Shown here: piece after piece, positions 1 through 9,407 of the stretch
Numbering within the stretch: the first letter of the stretch is position 1
Layout of the letters: every line of letters starts with the position of its first letter
Assembly (NCBI GenBank): GCA_040274765.1
Contig: JBEMAY010000005.1
Location: 1 to 64,000 of the forward strand
DNA length: 64,000 nt
Direction: 5' to 3'
Origin: Psychrobacillus sp040274765
GTDB lineage: Bacteria; Bacillota; Bacilli; Bacillales_A; Planococcaceae
Notes under the pieces: generated by a model
Database searches by the model: none
The model's input: the letters and a program-made list of their open reading frames with translations, nothing else
Told to the model about the DNA's origin: nothing
Program-made: the position numbers and the translations under genes

Positions 1-408
<408 letters not shown>

Positions 409-569
409 AGAACTTAAAAAGCTCATTTTGTTTTGCTGGCATCATCATTAAATGATGTCAAAAATTGTTTTGCGTCAATCAAGCCGAAGCTTGTTGATGC
501 TATATGTCTTAACGTTTTGCATGTTCAGTTTTCAATGTTCATTGCGCCGTTCGTTTTGACGACTTTATT

Positions 570-598
570 ATCTTACCAAATTCACTTTTTAATGTCAA
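570..598 (-). promoter_or_regulatory. rrn promoter P2 (proximal)
   Basis: On the minus strand TTGACA is followed after 17 nt by TAAGAT. The -35 is perfect and the -10 matches 4 of 6. The spacing is optimal and it lies about 160 nt upstream of the mature 16S end, as expected for the proximal promoter of a tandem rrn pair. Promoter strength is inference. Confidence 0.6.
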
Positions 599-652
599 CA
601 ACTTTTTTTAAGTTGTTTTTTGAAACATAGAAGTAAAATTGGGAACCTGATT

Positions 653-682
653 ACTATACCATCCTTTCAACCTATTCGTCAA
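653..682 (-). promoter_or_regulatory. rrn promoter P1 (distal)
   Basis: On the minus strand TTGACG is followed after 18 nt by TATAGT (5/6 for each hexamer). Together with the second candidate at 570-598 it forms the tandem-promoter layout common in Bacillales rRNA operons. The rest of 409-652 is the rrn leader and contains no convincing gene. Confidence 0.55.
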
Positions 683-700
683 TACTTTTTAAGAATAAAC

Positions 701-746
701 TTTAGAACTATTTAAAGTGTGACGATCACTTCTAAATAGTTCTAAA
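701..746. repeat. Long inverted repeat between HD-GYP gene and rrn promoters
   Basis: The arms TTTAGAACTATTTAAAGTG and its near-complement form a stem of about 18 bp with a 7-nt loop. It sits after the HD-GYP stop codon, so it may terminate that transcript before the rrn promoters. The T-tract on the minus strand is poor, so terminator activity is uncertain. Confidence 0.5.
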
Positions 747-858
747 TGATTCTTCTATATAAAAGTCATTCCATCATATAAGAAGACCAACTTAAGTTAT
801 GGTTTAAAGGTTCTAGCAGTTGAATTACTTAAGTATAAAACGTTAATGTACTAACTTA

Positions 859-1968
859 TCAATCGATTACGCTTTCAATATGCAAGGATCTCTTCCCTGC
901 TAAGTCAATTATATGACCAGTTTCCAATAGACGAACCATAGGTCTCATTGGAGAATCTCTATGAATAAAGATAATCTCTCCTAGTTCTCCATCTGATAAT
1001 CTAACCTTTGTGGAGATAGGTAGGTCACATACAAGAGAGATGAGTGCATTTACTACTTCTATATTATATTTACCAAACTCTTCTTCTTTAATCATCTCTA
1101 AAACCTTAAAGGAGGACGCTTTAGCCCGATAAATTCGTTCCGATGTCATTGCGTGATAAACATCTGCAACTGCTATAATTTGAGAGAATAACAAGATATT
1201 GTCCATTCTTTCTCCTTTAGGATAGCCACTTCCATCTAATCTTTCATGATGCTGAAAAATTGCCAGTTTCATCTCTGGTTTTAGCAAAGGACTATCTTTA
1301 ATGGCTTGAAAGCTAAAGATTGTATGTTTTTTAATCTCGGAAAACTCACTTTCTGTAAGTGGGGCTTTCTTATCTCTAATTTTATAGTTTACCTTGGCCA
1401 TTCCAGCATCTGCTAATAATCCAGCAGTTGCTATTTGGTTGATTAGCCCTGGCTCGTATCGAAGCTTTTTAGCAATTGCTCCCGATAATATACCGACAGC
1501 TATAGAATGGTGAGCTATATATTTATCCATAGAAGAAAAACTATTTAAAAGAGAGAAAATTTGTTTCTCTTGCATCGCTCGATCTACTAAAGGCATAACA
1601 ATGTTCCTTAGTTTTGCTACATCCACCTTAACTCCCGTTTCCCACGCAGTAAACTCTTTAAAGAAATTATTCACTGCTTCGTTATATAAGGAAGTAAAGT
1701 TTGTTTTTTTCATGAAGGAGTTTTCATTACGCTGCTCATGTACTTGCTTCTTGTTGTTTAACTCTAAAATTTCTTCTTCTGACCGATTAAAGATATTTTC
1801 AATAGAAACAGGTACTTTTATAATATTAAAGGCTCTTAGCACCTCTATATGCTCTCTAGAGATTTTTGTATCTTTACGCATTATTGGGGACTTTGTATTC
1901 ACAAATAGATCTTCGGCTATTATACTGCCAATTCTAACCTCTTCTAAATTTTGTAAGATATATTCCAT
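859..1968 (-). CDS. HD-GYP domain protein with altered HD motif
   Basis: 369 aa. The C-terminal two thirds match HD-GYP phosphodiesterases, which hydrolyse cyclic-di-GMP: a His pair at 153-154, a clear GYP signature HHERLDGSGYP at 240-250, and the following DVYHAMTSERIYR segment. The diagnostic HD dyad (normally LLHDIGK) reads LLADAGMAK at 184-192, so the metal-binding His is replaced by Ala186 while Asp187 is kept. This suggests altered or lost catalysis, perhaps a sensor or scaffold; that is inference. There is no signal peptide or membrane segment, so it is cytosolic. ATG start with an upstream AGGGTAAC. It lies between gyrA and the 16S gene on the same strand. Confidence 0.85.
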   Translation of the reverse strand: MEYILQNLEEVRIGSIIAEDLFVNTKSPIMRKDTKISREHIEVLRAFNIIKVPVSIENIFNRSEEEILELNNKKQVHEQRNENSFMKKTNFTSLYNEAVNNFFKEFTAWETGVKVDVAKLRNIVMPLVDRAMQEKQIFSLLNSFSSMDKYIAHHSIAVGILSGAIAKKLRYEPGLINQIATAGLLADAGMAKVNYKIRDKKAPLTESEFSEIKKHTIFSFQAIKDSPLLKPEMKLAIFQHHERLDGSGYPKGERMDNILLFSQIIAVADVYHAMTSERIYRAKASSFKVLEMIKEEEFGKYNIEVVNALISLVCDLPISTKVRLSDGELGEIIFIHRDSPMRPMVRLLETGHIIDLAGKRSLHIESVID

Positions 1969-2083
1969 TTGTTACCCTGCTTTTTCTTTTATTTTCCTTA
2001 ATTATACTAAATTTTCTTCATTCTTGTATATGTGAATTCTTTTTCTCTATAATTTTATGTATTACAAAGCATTATTTTCTTTC

Positions 2084-2124
2084 TACAAAAAAACTACCCT
2101 TAAACCGAGTTAAGGGTAGTTTTT
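2084..2124 (-). terminator. gyrA Rho-independent terminator
   Basis: A perfect 14-bp stem (AAAACTACCCTTAA and its complement) with a 6-nt loop is followed on the minus strand by a run of seven T. It lies directly after the gyrA stop codon. Confidence 0.9.
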
Positions 2125-2126
2125 AA

Positions 2127-4652
2127 TTATTCTTCTATTTCTTCTATTTTTTCTATTGAGGGTGAATCTTCGTCAGTAGCAATGGTTACTTCTTCAACTT
2201 CAGTATCCGTTGCTTCTTCTTCCTCTTCTTTTTCAACTTTTGCTACAGTGGCAATTAACTCACTGCCAGCTAATCTCATTAGACGAACACCTTGTGTACT
2301 TCGTCCGGTCATAGATATATCGTTTACATCCATACGGATCAACATTCCGTTAATCGTGATTAGCATCAAGTCTTCGGATCCATCTACTGCCTTCACGGCA
2401 CATAAAGGACCATTTTTTTCAGTGATTTGGCATGTTTTCACACCCATACCGCCTCTAGTTTGTAATCTATATTCAGATTCTGGTGTACGTTTACCATAGC
2501 CATTCTCCGTAACCACTAGTATCTCTTGTCCTGGTTCTATAATTTCCATACCTACCACATAGTCGTCATCCTTTAGGCGAATTCCTCTTACTCCTCCTGC
2601 AGTCCGACCCATAGAACGTATATCTGTTTCTTCGAATCTTACTAGCTTACCTTGGCGTGTACCTATGATAATCTCTTTTTTCCCATTGGTTAAACGGACT
2701 CCTATCAACTCATCCTCATCTCTTAAGGAAATCGCTATTAATCCATTAGCACGGATATGTGCAAAGCCTGATACTGGTGTTCTTTTTGTAACACCATGCT
2801 TCGTTGTAAAGATTAAGTAGTTATCTTCTTCAAATGAAGCCATAGGTATCATAGCAGTTACATGCTCGTTTTTCTCAATGCCTAGAAGATTAATCAATGG
2901 CAGCCCTTTTGCTGTACGACCATACTCTGGAATTTCAAACCCTCTTGCACGGTATACTTTACCATTATTCGTAAAGAATAGAATCGTATCATGGGTTGAT
3001 GTGTACAATAAATGCTCCACAAAGTCGTCTTCGTTCGTACCCATTCCTTGTACGCCACGGCCTCCACGTTTTTGACTCTTATACGTATTTGCAGGTAAAC
3101 GTTTAATATACCCTTTATTTGTTAACGTAAGCACGGAATTTTCTACAGGTATCAAGTCTTCATCTTCAAAGACCTCTGCTCCTCCTGCAACTATTTCTGT
3201 ACGACGATTATCTGCATAGCGGTCTTTAATCTCTGTAATTTCTTCGCGGATGATTTCAATCACTCGGTATTCATTTGCTAAGATGAATTTTAGTTCTTCT
3301 ATTAATTTAACTAATGCCTTATATTCATCTTCAATTTTATCGCGCTCTAATCCAGTTAAACGTTGTAAACGCATATCTAGAATTGCTTGCGCTTGTCGTT
3401 CTGATAAATTGAACTGCTCCATTAAGCCATTTTTTGCTATTTCCCCTGTTTGAGAAGAACGAATCAGCTTAATGATTTCATCGATATGATCTAGTGCAAT
3501 TCGTAAACCTTCTAGAATATGTGCGCGATCTTCAGCCTTGTTCAATTCAAATTGTGTACGACGACGAATTACTACTTTCTGATGTTCTAGATAGTAATAA
3601 AGCATTTCTTTTAGGTTTAACACTTTAGGCTGGTTATCTACCAACGCTAACATATTAATACCAAAGCTCGATTGTAGAGCCGTTTGTTTGTATAAATTGT
3701 TCAGTAACACATGAGAATTTGCATCCTTACGAACTTCAATAACAATGCGCATTCCATTACGGTCTGATTCGTCAGCCAAATGAGTAATTCCATCAATTTT
3801 CTTATCACGCACTAGCTCTGCTATTTTTTCAATTAGACGAGCTTTGTTTACTTGATATGGAATTTCTTTAACGATAATTACTTCTTTCCCACTAGGCTTT
3901 TGTTCAATCTCGACCTTCGCACGGATTAAGATTGAACCCTTCCCAGTTTCATAAGCACGACGGATCCCGCTACGGCCCAATATAATACCGCCTGTTGGGA
4001 AATCAGGACCAGGAATAATATTCATTAATTCCTCAATAGTGATAGCTGGGTTTTCTGTCAAAGCTAAAACGCCATCTATTACTTCCCCAAGATGGTGGGA
4101 AGGGATATTAGTTGCCATACCTACAGCAATTCCCGAAGCCCCGTTTACAAGTAAATTAGGATATCTACTTGGTAACACCACAGGCTCTTTTTCTTGACCA
4201 TCATAGTTATCTTTATAATCTATCGTATTTTTGTTTATATCACGTAACATTTCTAAAGCAATTTTGGACATACGTGATTCTGTATATCGCATAGCTGCCG
4301 CTCCATCACCATCGACAGACCCAAAGTTACCATGGCCGTCTACCAGCATATATCGATAACTAAAATCCTGCGCCATACGAACCATTGCTTCATAAATGGA
4401 GGAGTCACCATGGGGATGATATTTCCCCATTACATCTCCAACGATACGAGCAGATTTTTTATGAGGCTTATCTGGTGTATTTCCCAGTTCCTGCATCCCA
4501 TATAAAATTCGACGATGTACGGGCTTTAACCCATCTCGCACGTCGGGTAATGCACGGGAAACAATAACACTCATCGCATAGTCAAGAAAGGATGTTTTCA
4601 TTTCTGTACTAATATTGATTCCTCTGACACCTTTATTCGGTATTTCTGACAT
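2127..4652 (-). CDS. gyrA: DNA gyrase subunit A
   Basis: 841 aa, GyrA of the type II topoisomerase that introduces negative supercoils with GyrB. The catalytic tyrosine is Tyr123 in AAMRYTES. The quinolone-resistance region reads HPHGDSSIYEAM at 79-90, with the susceptible-type Ser84 and Glu88. The C-terminal beta-pinwheel carries the GyrA box QKRGGRGVQG. The tail beyond the pinwheel is a Glu-rich acidic extension, making the protein slightly longer than the 821 aa of B. subtilis. It lies 27 nt after gyrB and is presumably co-transcribed; a strong terminator follows. Confidence 0.99.
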   Translation of the reverse strand: MSEIPNKGVRGINISTEMKTSFLDYAMSVIVSRALPDVRDGLKPVHRRILYGMQELGNTPDKPHKKSARIVGDVMGKYHPHGDSSIYEAMVRMAQDFSYRYMLVDGHGNFGSVDGDGAAAMRYTESRMSKIALEMLRDINKNTIDYKDNYDGQEKEPVVLPSRYPNLLVNGASGIAVGMATNIPSHHLGEVIDGVLALTENPAITIEELMNIIPGPDFPTGGIILGRSGIRRAYETGKGSILIRAKVEIEQKPSGKEVIIVKEIPYQVNKARLIEKIAELVRDKKIDGITHLADESDRNGMRIVIEVRKDANSHVLLNNLYKQTALQSSFGINMLALVDNQPKVLNLKEMLYYYLEHQKVVIRRRTQFELNKAEDRAHILEGLRIALDHIDEIIKLIRSSQTGEIAKNGLMEQFNLSERQAQAILDMRLQRLTGLERDKIEDEYKALVKLIEELKFILANEYRVIEIIREEITEIKDRYADNRRTEIVAGGAEVFEDEDLIPVENSVLTLTNKGYIKRLPANTYKSQKRGGRGVQGMGTNEDDFVEHLLYTSTHDTILFFTNNGKVYRARGFEIPEYGRTAKGLPLINLLGIEKNEHVTAMIPMASFEEDNYLIFTTKHGVTKRTPVSGFAHIRANGLIAISLRDEDELIGVRLTNGKKEIIIGTRQGKLVRFEETDIRSMGRTAGGVRGIRLKDDDYVVGMEIIEPGQEILVVTENGYGKRTPESEYRLQTRGGMGVKTCQITEKNGPLCAVKAVDGSEDLMLITINGMLIRMDVNDISMTGRSTQGVRLMRLAGSELIATVAKVEKEEEEEATDTEVEEVTIATDEDSPSIEKIEEIEE

Positions 4653-4679
4653 CCTAAAGACCTCCAGTTAAACGCATTC

Positions 4680-6602
4680 TTAAATATCTAAATTTTTCAC
4701 ATACACAGCGTTGTCTTCGATAAACTGACGACGAGGTTCTACCTCTTCACCCATCAGCTGCGTAAAGATTTCATCTGCCTCCATTGCATTATCCAAGTTC
4801 ACTTGAAGCAATGTTCTATTCTCTGGATCCATCGTAGTTTCCCAAAGCTGAGTCGCATCCATCTCTCCAAGACCTTTATAACGTTGAATGTTAGGCTTAG
4901 AAGTTTTAGGCAATCGATCTATAATTTCTTTTAGTTGTTCTTCGTTATAACAATACTCTACATGCTTTCCTTGTTTTACTTGATACAAAGGTGGTTGTGC
5001 TGCATATACATAACCTGCTTCAATCAATGGTCTCATAAATCGGAAGAAGAATGTAAGTAGTAATGTACGAATATGAGCGCCATCTACGTCAGCATCCGTC
5101 ATGATTATAATTTTATGATAACGAGCCTTTTCTAAGATAAACTCTTCCCCAATGCCAGTCCCTAAAGCTGTAATCATCGTACGTATCTCTGCATTTCCAA
5201 GTATTCTATCTAAACGTGCTTTTTCCACATTTAATATTTTTCCTCGTAATGGAAGAATAGCTTGGTAGTGACGATCTCGTCCTGATTTTGCTGAACCACC
5301 CGCAGAGTCACCCTCTACGATATACAATTCGCTATCCGCTGGAATACGAGAAGAACAATCTGCTAATTTCCCAGGTAGACTAGATACCTCTAAAGCGGAC
5401 TTTCGACGAGTTAATTCACGTGCTTTTTTCGCAGCCACACGGGCACGAGCAGCCATCAGTCCTTTATCCACAATCTTTCTAGCAACTTGAGGGTTTTCTA
5501 ATAAAAATCGGTCAAAACCTTCGGCAAACAAACTATTGGTAATAGTGCTTACTTCGGAGTTACCGAGTTTTGTTTTAGTTTGTCCTTCAAATTGAGGATC
5601 GGGATGTTTTACAGAAACTATTGCAGTTAAACCTTCTCGAACGTCATCACCAGACAGATTAGCTTCCGATTCTTTCAGTAAACCATTTTTCCTAGCATAA
5701 TCATTAATTACGCGAGTGAGGGCAGTCTTAAAACCAGATTCATGTGTTCCACCTTCGTACGTATTAATGTTATTTGCAAAAGATAAAATGTTAGAAGAAT
5801 ATCCAGCGTTATATTGCATGGCAATTTCAATAGATATACCATCTTTCTCGCCTTCTACAAAAATAGCTTCTTCTGTAATTGGTTCTTTTGATTTATTTAG
5901 ATCCTCTACATAGGATTTAATACCACCCTCGTAAAGGTATTTGACAGATTTTTCTTGGCCTTCTCGTTCATCAGCAATCGTAATAGTCAACCCACGGTTC
6001 AAATAAGCTAGTTCTCTTACGCGGTGCGCTAAAATATCATATTCATAAACTGTTGTTTCCGTAAAAATTTCAGAATCTGCTTTGAACCTTGTAGTTGTTC
6101 CTGTTTCTAATGCTTCTCCCGTTATTTCTAGTGGGGAAACAACAGCTCCTCGTTCAAACTTGATTGTATGAATTTTTCCATCGCGCTTAACATAAACATC
6201 TGTGTACTCAGACAAAGCGTTTACTACGGATGCACCAACACCATGAAGTCCGCCGGAAACTTTATATCCACCGCCGCCAAATTTACCACCTGCGTGAAGT
6301 ACGGTCATAATAACTTCAACGGCAGGTTTACCCATTTTTTCTTGGGTATCTACCGGGATACCACGGCCATTGTCTTCTACACGAATCCAGTTGTCTTTTT
6401 CAATCGTCACAATAATATGATCGCAATACCCAGCGAGCGCCTCATCAATACTGTTATCCACGATTTCCCATACAAGATGGTGAAGTCCTTTAGAGCTAGT
6501 AGTCCCTATGTACATCCCTGGACGTTTTCTTACTGCTTCTAAGCCTTCTAATACTTGTATCTGATCAGCATCATAAGATTGTTGTAAATCTTTCTCTTCC
6601 AT
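4680..6602 (-). CDS. gyrB: DNA gyrase subunit B
   Basis: 640 aa from the ATG at 6602 (MEEKDLQQSYDADQ), which aligns with the usual Bacillus N terminus and has GGTGAG upstream. In-frame ATG at 6629 and TTG at 6638 would add 9 or 12 residues without a good ribosome site. The GHKL ATPase domain shows EIVDNSIDEA (Asn50), DNGRGIPV and GGLHGVGASVVN. The TOPRIM domain has EGDSAGGSAKSGR and the metal-binding DADVDGAH. It supplies ATP hydrolysis to gyrase. No yaaB/remB gene separates it from recF, unlike B. subtilis. Confidence 0.99.
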   Translation of the reverse strand: MEEKDLQQSYDADQIQVLEGLEAVRKRPGMYIGTTSSKGLHHLVWEIVDNSIDEALAGYCDHIIVTIEKDNWIRVEDNGRGIPVDTQEKMGKPAVEVIMTVLHAGGKFGGGGYKVSGGLHGVGASVVNALSEYTDVYVKRDGKIHTIKFERGAVVSPLEITGEALETGTTTRFKADSEIFTETTVYEYDILAHRVRELAYLNRGLTITIADEREGQEKSVKYLYEGGIKSYVEDLNKSKEPITEEAIFVEGEKDGISIEIAMQYNAGYSSNILSFANNINTYEGGTHESGFKTALTRVINDYARKNGLLKESEANLSGDDVREGLTAIVSVKHPDPQFEGQTKTKLGNSEVSTITNSLFAEGFDRFLLENPQVARKIVDKGLMAARARVAAKKARELTRRKSALEVSSLPGKLADCSSRIPADSELYIVEGDSAGGSAKSGRDRHYQAILPLRGKILNVEKARLDRILGNAEIRTMITALGTGIGEEFILEKARYHKIIIMTDADVDGAHIRTLLLTFFFRFMRPLIEAGYVYAAQPPLYQVKQGKHVEYCYNEEQLKEIIDRLPKTSKPNIQRYKGLGEMDATQLWETTMDPENRTLLQVNLDNAMEADEIFTQLMGEEVEPRRQFIEDNAVYVKNLDI

Positions 6603-6650
6603 TGCCAACTTGCTCACCCACTCTTTCATTACTTTCAATACTGGTGAATT

Positions 6651-7763
6651 TTATTTTATAACTGCTCCTTGTTCCACATGAAACATCTTAGCCTGTTTGA
6701 TCGTGTCATGGGCTATTCCTTCCACACTCGTGGTCGTGACAAACGTTTGAACGTCACCATGAATAGTCGTCAATAGATGTGATTGTCGATAGTCATCTAA
6801 TTCCGATAGTACGTCATCCAGCAATAAAACAGGAGCTTCACCTACCTCCTGTTTTATCAATTCGATTTCGGCTAACTTAAGTGACAAGGCTGTTGTTCTT
6901 TGTTGTCCTTGAGAACCATATGTTTGTACATCATAGTTATTAACATAAAATTTGAGATCGTCACGATGAGGGCCGTACAAAGTAACTCCTCGATCTAACT
7001 CTCTTTTTTGATTTTCAAATATCTTTTTTTCTAAAGTGGTCTTCATCTGACTTTCTGAGTCGTCTGATTTAATACCTATTGTAGAGTCATATGCAACTGT
7101 AAGTTTTTCTAATCCACGCGAGATACCCAAGTGAATTGGTTCTGCCCACTTTTGAAGTAAGTCCATGAATTGGAATCTCTTTTGAATCACTTTAATGGCA
7201 GCATCTATATATTGTTCTGTATAAACGTCAAACATGACATCATTTAACTTAGATTGACCTTGATGCTTTTTTAAAATATGGTTTCTTTGCTTTAAAATCT
7301 TTTGGAAGTTAAGCAAATCATGTAAATACCTAGGAGATATCTGTCCTATTTCCATATCTAGAAAACGTCTTCTGACTTGGGGACTACCTTTAACTAAAAA
7401 CAAATCTTCTGGTGCAAACATGACAACATTAAGCTGTCCTATGTAGTCACTGAGTCTATTTTGTTCGAGGTGATTGACTTTTGCTTTTTTCCCTTTTTTG
7501 GAGAGTATTAATTCTAAGGGGAGTCGTCCATATTTTTTGTGTATATCCCCTATTATTTTACCATACTCTGCTTCCCAGCGTATCAATTCTTTATCATTGG
7601 AAGTTCTATGAGACTTAGCCATTGATAATACATAGAGGGATTCCATTAAGTTTGTTTTACCTTGGGCATTTTCCCCAATCAAGACATTAATTTTAGAGGA
7701 AAAATCTAATTCTATTGAATCGTAATTACGGAAGTTTTTAAGTTCAAGACGTTCAATATACAT
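6651..7763 (-). CDS. recF: DNA replication/repair protein RecF
   Basis: 370 aa from the ATG at 7763 (MYIERLELKNFRNY), preceded by GGAGAG and placed directly after the yaaA stop; a longer reading begins at 7787 inside yaaA. SMC-like ABC ATPase that helps load RecA at gaps and stalled forks. Walker A is GENAQGKTN near residues 31-39, the signature is SQGQQRTT, and Walker B is VLLLDDVLSELD. The length equals B. subtilis RecF. Its last codons (MFHVEQG) contain a parS-like sequence on the DNA level. Confidence 0.98.
   Translation of the reverse strand: MYIERLELKNFRNYDSIELDFSSKINVLIGENAQGKTNLMESLYVLSMAKSHRTSNDKELIRWEAEYGKIIGDIHKKYGRLPLELILSKKGKKAKVNHLEQNRLSDYIGQLNVVMFAPEDLFLVKGSPQVRRRFLDMEIGQISPRYLHDLLNFQKILKQRNHILKKHQGQSKLNDVMFDVYTEQYIDAAIKVIQKRFQFMDLLQKWAEPIHLGISRGLEKLTVAYDSTIGIKSDDSESQMKTTLEKKIFENQKRELDRGVTLYGPHRDDLKFYVNNYDVQTYGSQGQQRTTALSLKLAEIELIKQEVGEAPVLLLDDVLSELDDYRQSHLLTTIHGDVQTFVTTTSVEGIAHDTIKQAKMFHVEQGAVIK
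6670..6685. promoter_or_regulatory. parS-like site in recF 3' end
   Basis: TGTTCCACATGAAACA differs at one central base from the ParB (Spo0J) site consensus TGTTCCACGTGAAACA. Its location near oriC, within the usual parS zone, supports function; the central mismatch may weaken binding. Confidence 0.6.
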
Positions 7764-7764
7764 A

Positions 7765-7992
7765 TTACTCTCCGTTCTCAGGTCCAATCATTAAAAATTT
7801 TCCTACTCCTGGAATATTCACTACGTCTTTGTTTCTTATTTTTCTACCTCTTCGTTGATCTGCTTCTCCATTTATATATACAGGATTTTCGCTCAAAAAC
7901 CATTTAGCCATTCCACCTGAACTTATTGCATCTGTCATCTTAAGTAATTGACCAAGGGTAATAAATTCCGAATCAAAACGAATCTCTTCCAC
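7765..7992 (-). CDS. yaaA: S4 domain RNA-binding protein YaaA
   Basis: 75 aa, almost entirely an S4-like RNA-binding fold: ITLGQLLKMTDAISSGGMAK, then INGEADQRRGRKIRNKD, the basic patch typical of the YaaA family. The family sits invariably between dnaN and recF in Bacillales; a role in ribosome assembly has been proposed for the B. subtilis protein. The stop codon precedes the recF start by a single base, so the two are translationally coupled. Confidence 0.93.
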   Translation of the reverse strand: MEEIRFDSEFITLGQLLKMTDAISSGGMAKWFLSENPVYINGEADQRRGRKIRNKDVVNIPGVGKFLMIGPENGE

Positions 7993-8054
7993 TAATTATT
8001 CAACCTCTTCTCATTTTGTTTATCCCTTCATTTTAACCTAATAAAGCAAATAAG

Positions 8055-8085
8055 TAAAAAAGATAGCCACAATTGGTGACTATCT
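8055..8085 (-). terminator. dnaN terminator
   Basis: A 10-bp stem with one G-T pair (AGATAGCCAC / GTGACTATCT) is followed on the minus strand by CTTTTTTAC. It lies just after dnaN and before yaaA, so it probably attenuates read-through into yaaA-recF-gyrBA. Confidence 0.75.
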
Positions 8086-8100
8086 CTTGTTTATGCTGTT

Positions 8101-9237
8101 TTAGTAAGTTCTTACTGGAAGAATTAACTGTAAGATGGAATCGTCATGTACAGATTTTAGTACAAACGGTCTCATCGTTCCTGCGAAAAGAATTTTTACA
8201 TCTTGTCCATCAATCGCCTTTAAAGCATCCATCATGTATTTAGCACTGAAAGAAATTTTAAGTTCTTCTCCCTCTATCGTTTCCGCAAGAATTTGTTCTT
8301 CTACTTTTCCGATTTCAGGAGAGTTAGAAGAAACCTCTAAGGAATTTAAATCTAGAGTTGAAAATCGAACTACATTATTTCTTTCTTCTCGAGCCAATAA
8401 GGAAGCACGATCTATTGCTTGTAACAAAGATTTTCCGTTAACGACAATTGTTGTTTTATATTCACTTGGGATTAGTCTTGATGTGTCAGGATAATTACCT
8501 TCTAACAATCTAGAGTAAAATAGAACATCCTCTGTTTTGAATAAAATTTGCTGCTGCGTCATAACGATAGCTACTTCAGAAGAAGTTTCTTCTAGAATTT
8601 TATTTAATTCATTTAAGCTTTTCCCTGGGATTACTACGCTATATTTTTCTTCAGGTAAATCTTTTAAAGCTGTTTTTCTTTTTGCTAGACGGTGACTGTC
8701 AGTAGCTACACAGTGAAGCTCTCCATCCATTACCTGCCAATTGACTCCAGTTAATACTGGTCTACTTTCAGATGTGGAAACAGCAAATACAGTTTCTTTA
8801 ATAATAGACTTTAACAAGTCAGAAGGAATATAGAATTGACGGTCTTCTTCTAGTTGAGGCAATAAAGGATACTCACTAGCATCAATGCCTATTAAGTTAA
8901 ATTCTGATTTACCAGAACGAATATGTGTATGGAATTGATTTGTAACTTCAATTTCTACATCGTTTGTAGGTAATTTACGAACAATCTCACTAAACATTCT
9001 TGCCTGTACCACTATAGATCCTGGTTCTACAATATTTATAATTTGTTCCCCATTTTTTTCAACTGGAATAAATGTTTGGATTGTAATATCTGAATCACTA
9101 CCAGTCAAATACAAACCTTCGTTTTTTACTTCTAATTTTAATCCAGTCAGTATTGGAATTGTTGTTTTAGAACTTACAGCTTTCATTACATCATTTAGTC
9201 CGTTTAAAAGACTATCTCTCATTACTTCAAATTTCAT
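8101..9237 (-). CDS. dnaN: DNA polymerase III sliding clamp (beta subunit)
   Basis: 378 aa, the same length as B. subtilis DnaN. Three consecutive clamp domains of about 120 residues each are visible. The N terminus MKFEVMRDSLLNGLNDV and the C terminus ending in LILPVRTY (the hydrophobic cleft that binds client peptides) are characteristic. It tethers DNA polymerase III to the template and recruits repair factors. It lies downstream of dnaA across a 170-nt origin segment. Confidence 0.99.
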   Translation of the reverse strand: MKFEVMRDSLLNGLNDVMKAVSSKTTIPILTGLKLEVKNEGLYLTGSDSDITIQTFIPVEKNGEQIINIVEPGSIVVQARMFSEIVRKLPTNDVEIEVTNQFHTHIRSGKSEFNLIGIDASEYPLLPQLEEDRQFYIPSDLLKSIIKETVFAVSTSESRPVLTGVNWQVMDGELHCVATDSHRLAKRKTALKDLPEEKYSVVIPGKSLNELNKILEETSSEVAIVMTQQQILFKTEDVLFYSRLLEGNYPDTSRLIPSEYKTTIVVNGKSLLQAIDRASLLAREERNNVVRFSTLDLNSLEVSSNSPEIGKVEEQILAETIEGEELKISFSAKYMMDALKAIDGQDVKILFAGTMRPFVLKSVHDDSILQLILPVRTY

Positions 9238-9407
9238 TTTAGTACCTCACTTATATATTTATTATTTATTAAAAGATTAATAGATATAGTAATAGGGCTT
9301 GTGGATATGTTGATAACTGCATATTTCGCTATATTTCGCCACATATCCCCATGTGTATAAGTTGTGTTTAAGTATAGAACTAAAATAAGAACTTATCCAC
9401 ATTCTCA
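9238..9407. other. oriC: oriC, dnaA-dnaN side: AT-rich unwinding region and DnaA boxes
   Basis: An exact DnaA box TTATCCACA lies at 9393-9401, with one-mismatch boxes TGTGGATAT (9301-9309) and TGTGTATAA (about 9352-9360). Positions 9250-9296 are nearly pure A/T and contain a TAGATATAGTAATAG run that could be the DnaA-trio element. In B. subtilis unwinding occurs on this side of dnaA. Placement of the duplex-opening site here is inference from that model. Confidence 0.8.

Noticed and set aside
433..630. 65-codon open frame in the rrn leader
   Set aside because: It crosses the rrn promoter P2 and leader on the opposite strand, with no ribosome site and no recognisable product.
6603..6638. N-terminal extension of GyrB (MKVMKEWVSKLA)
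   Set aside because: The extension lacks a ribosome site and is absent from known Bacillus GyrB; the ATG at 6602 fits both.
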